Shown here piece by piece: positions 58,861-64,000 of a stretch of DNA of 64,000 nt. The stretch is from Saprospiraceae bacterium (GTDB lineage Bacteria; Bacteroidota; Bacteroidia; Chitinophagales; Saprospiraceae). The stretch lies in the NCBI GenBank assembly GCA_016709995.1, contig JADJLQ010000002.1, positions 186,001 through 250,000 on the forward strand. The letters run 5' to 3'. The position numbers and the translations under genes were made by a program. Every line of letters begins with the position of its first letter. Position 1 is the first letter of the stretch. The notes under the pieces were generated by a model. It did no database searches and was not told the DNA's origin. It saw nothing but the letters and a program-made list of their open reading frames with translations.

Positions 58861-59289
58861 ATGAAAATGAAAGCTGGAATTTTGATGATAATGGCTATGA
58901 TGTTTTTTGTATCCGCTCAAAGTCAGTCATCAGTCAATAACAAAAAATATAAAATCATCATCCAAATGACTAATGGTGATTCGTCGGTTCACAAAGGGAC
59001 TTTAAGGCAGATCAACAATGCACTGACCGCAGCGCCTAATAGCAAAATAGAAGTAGTCTGTCACAGCGCCGGCATCAATATGTTGCAAACCTCTAAATCC
59101 ACCACATTGGCACAGATCAAAGATCTTAAAAGCAGAGGCGTGGTATTTGCCGCCTGTGCCAACACCATCCGTGAACGCAATATTGACAAAGCAGATATAG
59201 TTGGTGAGGCGATCATCGTGCCGGCAGGTATCATCGAGGTCGTAGACAAAGAGACGAAGGGTTGGGCTTATTTGAAGGCAGGCAATTGA
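58861..59289 (+). CDS. Exported DsrE-family protein
   Basis: ATG 58861 gives a signal peptide (MKAGILMIMAMMFFVSAQSQ); the start at 58831 overlaps the SoxB-like gene. The 142-residue protein shows a DsrE/DsrF-like fold: YKIIIQMTNGDSSVHKGTLRQINNAL, IEVVCHSAGINML and VVFAACANTIRERNI. Two Cys sit where the family uses persulfide-forming residues. It probably binds or transfers sulfur in the periplasm, closing the cluster. Confidence 0.88.
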   Translation: MKMKAGILMIMAMMFFVSAQSQSSVNNKKYKIIIQMTNGDSSVHKGTLRQINNALTAAPNSKIEVVCHSAGINMLQTSKSTTLAQIKDLKSRGVVFAACANTIRERNIDKADIVGEAIIVPAGIIEVVDKETKGWAYLKAGN

Positions 59290-59352
59290 GAACCAGTTAT
59301 ATGACGATTCTGCCCTTAGAATTTTGAATTCATTTAGATAGCATCGGTTTTT

Positions 59353-60033
59353 TTAACCGACATTACCCAAAGCTCCAAAAACCAAATGTTCTAAATAAGC
59401 TTCTATTTCTTTGGGTAATTTTTTTTTTGTAAAATTTCCTAGACCAGGTAAGTGGTGCATAAAGAAATATTGCTGATGCGAAGCTTCTATGATGGTACTG
59501 GCCAGTGAATTTGGATAATGATAAGCTGGTTTAAACTCTAAAAACACCCCGGCAATCTTTGCACAAAGGTCTTTATAAGGTTTGTATAATTCCTCTTTAT
59601 TGTGGTCATCCACTACTTTTGAAAGATAGGTTTTACTACCTTCAGCTATCACTAAATAGTATAGTTGCTTATGGTCTAACTGGCTATTGAAGTTTATCGT
59701 ATTATCCTCCCAAACCAACAAGTCTATAATTTTTTTGATTTTTTCTTCAGGTTTTACAATATTGTTGATTTGAAACATGATCTGAAATTCCAAAAAAGCC
59801 CAATACCAATCTACTAAATAGAACAGAAGCTTGTGTTTATTTTCAAAATATCGATAGATAGACGCCTCAGTGGTAGGAATTTCTTTTGCCAATTTTTTGA
59901 AAGTAAATTCCTCGTAACCGATTTTCGATATCATTTCCAAACCTCTTTGTAGGATTTGTTCCCCCAATGATGTCGTCTGCGGGTCTCTCAAATACAGTTT
60001 TTCGTTTAGCTTAATCTTTACATCAACCACCAT
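59353..60033 (-). CDS. TetR/AcrR family transcriptional regulator
   Basis: A 226-residue repressor with a TetR HTH: LQRGLEMISKIGYEEFTFKKLAKEIPTTEASIYRYFENKHKLLFYLVDWY. The C-terminal ligand domain is generic. It is divergent from the ABC/HlyD/TolC operon and a 19-bp palindrome between them is the likely operator. The 59344-59360 stretch TCGGTT-TTTTT-AACCGA near its 3' end is a small stem-loop that may end both this and the sulfur cluster. Confidence 0.88.
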   Translation of the reverse strand: MVVDVKIKLNEKLYLRDPQTTSLGEQILQRGLEMISKIGYEEFTFKKLAKEIPTTEASIYRYFENKHKLLFYLVDWYWAFLEFQIMFQINNIVKPEEKIKKIIDLLVWEDNTINFNSQLDHKQLYYLVIAEGSKTYLSKVVDDHNKEELYKPYKDLCAKIAGVFLEFKPAYHYPNSLASTIIEASHQQYFFMHHLPGLGNFTKKKLPKEIEAYLEHLVFGALGNVG

Positions 60034-60099
60034 TTTTATGTCATTTTAGTTACAAATATAATAGCATATAAAACATTTATGATAATTTAACTATATTTT

Positions 60100-60118
60100 A
60101 TAATAGTAATACTATTAT
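60100..60118. promoter_or_regulatory. Likely TetR operator
   Basis: A perfect palindrome of 19 bases, ATAATAGTA-A-TACTATTAT, lies between the divergent repressor and export genes, 20-40 bases upstream of the -7 element of the export operon. Position and symmetry fit TetR-type regulation of both genes. Confidence 0.6.
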
Positions 60119-60136
60119 TTTTTGAAAAGATGTTTG

Positions 60137-60144
60137 TATTTTTG
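60137..60144 (+). promoter_or_regulatory. Bacteroidota -7 element of the export operon
   Basis: TATTTTTG matches TAnnTTTG and lies 19 bases before the start codon at 60164. The palindrome at 60100-60118 covers the place of the -33 element. Confidence 0.5.
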
Positions 60145-60163
60145 CACCCATATTTAATAATAC

Positions 60164-61810
60164 ATGGCCATCTCGTCAAATAGCTTTGGAAAGCTTTCAG
60201 AGCTGATAAAACTAGAGCGTAAAGAAATCAGTTCAATATATTTTTTTGCAATACTCAATGGTCTTGTACAACTAAGCTTACCCCTGGGCATACAGGCCAT
60301 TATTGGCTTTGTATTGGGAGCCACTATGGTTACCTCTGTCTATGTATTGATATTTTTTGTAGTGCTAGGCACACTGGTGGTGGGGATTTTAAATATTTAC
60401 CAGATGAAAATTATTGAAAAAATTCAGCAAAAAATATTCGTGAGGTATACGTTTAATATGGGTCTAAAGATTCCCGGTTTTGATCTTTTATCCATAGACA
60501 AATATTATTTGCCTGACAAAATCAATTATTTCTTTGATATCCTGACTGTTCAAAAGGGTATATCAAAGCTTTTATTGGATATACCCATTGCCACCATTCA
60601 GATCATTCTTGGCTTAGTATTACTTTCTTTTTATCATCCACTATTTATAGTTTTTGGCTTTTTGTTATTGCTTATATTATTCCTGTTATTGCGTTTTACC
60701 AGTAAAAGCGGTCTCGATACGAGCATATCAGAAAGCAATCATAAATACACTGTAGCAGCCTGGCTTCAAGAAACAGGTCGGGTAATAAAGGCATTTAAGC
60801 TAAACCCCCAAACCCACCTCAACCTTATAAAAACAGATAATAAAGTACTGGACTATTTAGTTGCCCGTACTTCACACTTCCGCATATTGCTTTTCCAATA
60901 TCGATCCATCGTATTTTTTAAGGTAGGGATAACAGCACTCATGCTGATTATAGGTACCTACCTTTTATTCAATCAATTACTCAATATCGGAGAGTTTGTG
61001 GCGGTAGAGTTAGTCATTATCACTGTTATTGGTTCTTTAGAAAAACTCATTATAAGTTTGGAAAACATCTATGATGTAAGCACAGGCCTGCTTAAAATAG
61101 ATTCAGTCCTGAATAATCCATCGGATATAAGTGGTACGATAAAATTTGCTGCCAACCAGGACATCGAGTTAAAATTTCATGAAGTATCATTTTCTTACGA
61201 ACCTCATAATCCTGTCTTTAAACAGGTAAATTTTCAAATCTCAGCACAGTCCTTAACCGGTATTTCGGGTGAAGATGGTAGCGGAAAAACCACTTTGCTC
61301 AAGCTCATATCGGGATTATATAAAAAATTTTCGGGATTTATTTTAGTCAATGGAATACCCATTCAAAATTATGATTTAGAAAATTATAGAAGTCATATTG
61401 GTGTTTATTTGCAAGAAAATGATCTTTTTGAAGGAACTGCTTATGAAAACATCAGCATGGGGAGGCCGGTTGAAATAAATCAGATTATGTCACTTTCAAA
61501 ACAACTTGGTATTGACGATTTTATCAACAGCTTGCCTCAGGCATTTGAAACCATCCTAGACCCTCAAGGTGTAAAATTGCCCAGTACAGTAGGCAAAAAA
61601 ATATTACTACTCCGAGCTTTATTAAGTAATCCCAGCTTAGTAATTTTAGAAGAACCCTGGTTTGGGCTTGAATACAGATCAACAGAAACCATCAAAAAGT
61701 ACCTTATTGAATTAGCGAAGTTTAAAACTGTAATTGTTGCCACAAACGACATAGAATTCTTGCGACAATGCCATCAAAATCTTAAAATCGAAAAAGGCTA
61801 TATCCAATAA
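60164..61810 (+). CDS. ABC transporter (HlyB-like permease/ATPase) with degenerate ATPase motifs
   Basis: A 548-residue half-transporter: about six helices in residues 20-310, then an ATPase with Walker A GEDGSGKTTLLKL, Q-loop VYLQENDLFEGTAYEN and Walker B SLVILEEPWFGLE. The signature motif is not LSGGQ but LPSTVGKKILLLRALL, and the switch His is replaced (VATNDIEFLRQ). It has no peptidase domain. With the HlyD and TolC genes that follow it should form a type I secretion or efflux system, perhaps with slow ATP use or a catalytic partner encoded elsewhere. Confidence 0.87.
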   Translation: MAISSNSFGKLSELIKLERKEISSIYFFAILNGLVQLSLPLGIQAIIGFVLGATMVTSVYVLIFFVVLGTLVVGILNIYQMKIIEKIQQKIFVRYTFNMGLKIPGFDLLSIDKYYLPDKINYFFDILTVQKGISKLLLDIPIATIQIILGLVLLSFYHPLFIVFGFLLLLILFLLLRFTSKSGLDTSISESNHKYTVAAWLQETGRVIKAFKLNPQTHLNLIKTDNKVLDYLVARTSHFRILLFQYRSIVFFKVGITALMLIIGTYLLFNQLLNIGEFVAVELVIITVIGSLEKLIISLENIYDVSTGLLKIDSVLNNPSDISGTIKFAANQDIELKFHEVSFSYEPHNPVFKQVNFQISAQSLTGISGEDGSGKTTLLKLISGLYKKFSGFILVNGIPIQNYDLENYRSHIGVYLQENDLFEGTAYENISMGRPVEINQIMSLSKQLGIDDFINSLPQAFETILDPQGVKLPSTVGKKILLLRALLSNPSLVILEEPWFGLEYRSTETIKKYLIELAKFKTVIVATNDIEFLRQCHQNLKIEKGYIQ

Positions 61811-61817
61811 TAGAGCA

Positions 61818-63134
61818 ATGCAAACTAGAACATTCATATCAAAGGCTGAAAAGGCTATTTATTTGATCGACCAAAAGACGCATATCAAATTATGGTTTTG
61901 GGGTATCATAGTGAGCTTGATTCTTTTTTCCTTTTTGCCCTGGACTCAAAATATAAAAGCAAAAGGATACGTAACTACACTGGAACAAGAATACCGCCCC
62001 CAAAAAGTATATGCATCCATTCCTGGTAAAATATTCATTTGGCAAGTAAATGAAGGAGATTTTGTAAAAAAGGGAGATACCATTTTGGTCCTTTCCGAAA
62101 TCAAGGAGGAATACCTGGACCCTAACCTTATTAACCGTACTCAAAGTCAATTAGACAACAAAAAGACGGGAATTGAATTTTATCAAGGCAAGATCAACAC
62201 AACACAAAAGCAAATTGAAAATCTAATGCAAGCCAAAAAGCTTAAAATAGAGCAGTTAAAGAACAAGCTTCAGCAACTCAAAAATAAGTTGGAAGGTGAA
62301 ACAGCCGAACTACAAGCCAATGAAAATGAAACTAAACTACTTAAGGATCAATACGACCGCCAACTAAAAATGTTTGAACAAGGCTTGGTGTCTCAAACCC
62401 AATTGCAACAAAGAAATATTCAATATCAAAATGCTTTTTCGAAAAAGGTGGTCACAGAAAACAAGCTTTCGCAAACCCAACAGGAAATAATAAATATTAG
62501 AGTAGAACAAAATGGAATTGAACAGGAATATACCGAAAAAATCAATAAAGCCGAGGGAGATAACTATCAAAATAAAAGCCAAATAGCCAATACGCAAGCG
62601 GAAGTGGCCAAACTCGAAAATCAAGTGAGCAATTACACCATTCGTAACCAAATGTATGTAGTGCTGGCGCCGCAAAATGGACAGATAGTACAAGCGAATA
62701 AAGCTGGCTTGGGTGAAATACTGAAAGAGGGTGAACCAATATGCTCTATCGTGCCGGAACGGGTGAACTATGCAGTGGAGATGTATATAAGACCCATGGA
62801 TTTGCCTTTGGTAAATATAGGACAAAAAGTACGATTTATGTTTGATGGATTTCCGGCAATCATTTTTAGTGGTTGGCCACAAAGCAGTTATGGAACATTT
62901 TCTGGAAAAGTAGTGTCTTTTGAAAATACTATTGGTAAAAATGGCTTTTATCGGGTGCTCATTGCTGAAGACGAATCTATAAAAAAATGGCCCGAACAAT
63001 TGAGGATAGGTACTGGAGCCCAAAGTATACTACTCCTCAAAAATGTCCCAATATGGTATGAAATATGGAGAAATATAAATGGTTTTCCGCCAGATTTTTA
63101 CGAAAATAATTCTAAATCGGATAGAACAAAATGA
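61818..63134 (+). CDS. HlyD family membrane-fusion protein
   Basis: A 438-residue adaptor with one N-terminal membrane helix (about 24-43), a lipoyl-like half (YRPQKVYASIPGKIFIWQVNEGDFVKKGDTILVLSE), a long coiled coil (about residues 100-260, with many K/Q/E heptads), and the second lipoyl half and barrel (NYTIRNQMYVVLAPQNGQIVQANKAGLGEILKEG). It links the inner-membrane transporter to TolC. The stop overlaps the start of the TolC gene (ATGA). Confidence 0.92.
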   Translation: MQTRTFISKAEKAIYLIDQKTHIKLWFWGIIVSLILFSFLPWTQNIKAKGYVTTLEQEYRPQKVYASIPGKIFIWQVNEGDFVKKGDTILVLSEIKEEYLDPNLINRTQSQLDNKKTGIEFYQGKINTTQKQIENLMQAKKLKIEQLKNKLQQLKNKLEGETAELQANENETKLLKDQYDRQLKMFEQGLVSQTQLQQRNIQYQNAFSKKVVTENKLSQTQQEIINIRVEQNGIEQEYTEKINKAEGDNYQNKSQIANTQAEVAKLENQVSNYTIRNQMYVVLAPQNGQIVQANKAGLGEILKEGEPICSIVPERVNYAVEMYIRPMDLPLVNIGQKVRFMFDGFPAIIFSGWPQSSYGTFSGKVVSFENTIGKNGFYRVLIAEDESIKKWPEQLRIGTGAQSILLLKNVPIWYEIWRNINGFPPDFYENNSKSDRTK

Positions 63135-64000
63135 AATTAGTCGTAGTATTTTTTATACTGTATAATATAGCAACTTCATTTGCACAAACCCTAAGTATAG
63201 AGCAATTTCTAAACATCATAAGACAAAATCATCCGGTGGTGAGCCTTTCTAAAATTGAAATTGAGAAAGCAAAAGCCAATATAAACATAGCTAAAGGCGC
63301 TTTTAATCCAATACTTGAAACTTATGTAGGTCGCAAAACTTTGGATCAAGAAACCTACTATCGGGATTTGAGCCCCAGCCTTAATATTCCTACCTGGTTT
63401 GGCTTAGATTTTCATGCAGGCATCGAACAACTAAGTGGTAGTCGTACAAGTCCTGTCGAAACTTTGGGACAATCAAGCTATTTAGGCTTTTCGGTTCCTT
63501 TAGCTAAAAATCTACTATTGGATAAACGCAGGGCTGCGCTACAACAATCAAAATTATTCCAAAATATGGCCATACTGGAGCAGGCTACAATAATAAACGA
63601 TATTCTTATGGATGCAGCAGCTCATTATTGGCAATGGTGTAATGCTTTTTTAGTGCTTAAGACTTTAGATGCTGCAGAACTAGTAGCCAACCGACGATTG
63701 GATTTTGTCAGACAGTCTTTTCTAAATGGTGAAAGGCCGGCTATTGATACACTGGAAGCTATCACACAATATCAAAATTTATTACTTCAAAGAACTGAAA
63801 GCCAAATGACTTTTATCAATGAAGGGTTGATGCTCAGTACATTTTTGTGGTTGCCAGATAACATACCTTATCAGCTATCAGAAACAATAGAACCCTCCAC
63901 TAACCAGGAAAGTGAATTGATTGTGAGTCAGTTTACATTAGATCTATCCGAGCTTTTGCAGTCGGCAGAAGACAACCATCCTGTATTGGCTATTTACCGT
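63131..64000 (+). CDS. TolC family outer-membrane channel, 3' end off window
   Basis: Begins at 63131, overlapping the previous stop by four bases. A signal peptide (MKLVVVFFILYNIATSFAQ) is followed by TLSIEQFLNIIRQNHPVVSLSKIEIEKAKANI, a paired-helix pattern, ALQQSKLFQNMAILEQATIINDILMDAAAHYWQW and NGERPAIDTLEAITQYQN. This is the first half of a TolC-type outer-membrane channel. The reading frame is open to the window edge (290 codons). Confidence 0.9.
   Translation, partial: MKLVVVFFILYNIATSFAQTLSIEQFLNIIRQNHPVVSLSKIEIEKAKANINIAKGAFNPILETYVGRKTLDQETYYRDLSPSLNIPTWFGLDFHAGIEQLSGSRTSPVETLGQSSYLGFSVPLAKNLLLDKRRAALQQSKLFQNMAILEQATIINDILMDAAAHYWQWCNAFLVLKTLDAAELVANRRLDFVRQSFLNGERPAIDTLEAITQYQNLLLQRTESQMTFINEGLMLSTFLWLPDNIPYQLSETIEPSTNQESELIVSQFTLDLSELLQSAEDNHPVLAIYR

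Overview
The window looks like a chromosomal piece of an uncultured member of the Bacteroidota, probably near Saprospiraceae or Chitinophagales (inference). The evidence is a protein with a gliding-motility-type C-terminal secretion signal (type IX, type B), two LytS/LytTR pairs of the Bacteroidota kind, many secreted proteins and lipoproteins, TAnnTTTG-like promoter elements, weak Shine-Dalgarno use and low GC. No rRNA, tRNA, CRISPR array or complete mobile element was seen.

Layout. 1-1465: leftward, multiply frameshifted carbohydrate-active-type gene. 1466-2055: AT-rich gap with a tight cluster of DnaA boxes, a candidate replication origin. 2056-7718: heme A synthase, Uma2 nuclease-fold protein, threonine synthase, M14 peptidase, NTF2-like protein. 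7922-17232 (leftward): two M1 peptidases, GH78 rhamnosidase, an IS256-like scrap, an esterase, and a YedY-like molybdopterin protein with a cytochrome b. 17418-18275: a beheaded MFS transporter abutting a beheaded HigA-type antitoxin. 18347-20101: LytTR regulator and kinase. 20345-27895: a run of small secreted or lipoprotein genes, hydrolases, DUF5694 and erythromycin-esterase-like proteins, DoxX. 28128-35270: GH10 xylanase, a 141-nt poly-G tract next to a RelE-like toxin stub, FAD oxidoreductase, ABC exporter, sulfatase. 35351-42106: membrane proteins, a second LytS/LytTR pair with a putative porin target, and other envelope genes. 42151-49035 (leftward): a 5'-nucleotidase-like protein fused to a beta-barrel, a three-gene membrane operon with two tandem Pycsar-effector-like (DUF5706-like) proteins, and the type B sorted protein. 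49683-59289: a rightward sulfide/thiosulfate oxidation cluster (ArsR, TauE, persulfide dioxygenase-rhodanese, rhodanese, SQR, two-part YeeE/YedE transporter, periplasmic rhodanese, TsdA-like diheme cytochrome, SoxB-like, DsrE-like). 59353-64000: TetR repressor divergent from an ABC/HlyD/TolC export operon that runs off the right edge.

How genes fit together. The sulfur cluster can be read as: sulfide oxidised to persulfide by SQR, persulfide to sulfite by the metallo-beta-lactamase dioxygenase, sulfur transfer by rhodaneses, sulfite export by TauE, thiosulfate handled by the TsdA-like and SoxB-like proteins. SoxYZ and SoxXA are not in the window. Both LytTR systems have 21-bp-spaced TGCA-containing direct repeats in front of their likely targets, the architecture bound by LytTR dimers.

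Quality note. At least 13 single-base, mostly homopolymer, frameshifts disrupt eight genes between 1 and 31.3 kb, whereas the rest is almost clean. Together with the poly-G tract this suggests sequencing or assembly error in part of the window, so 'broken' genes there should be read with that in mind.
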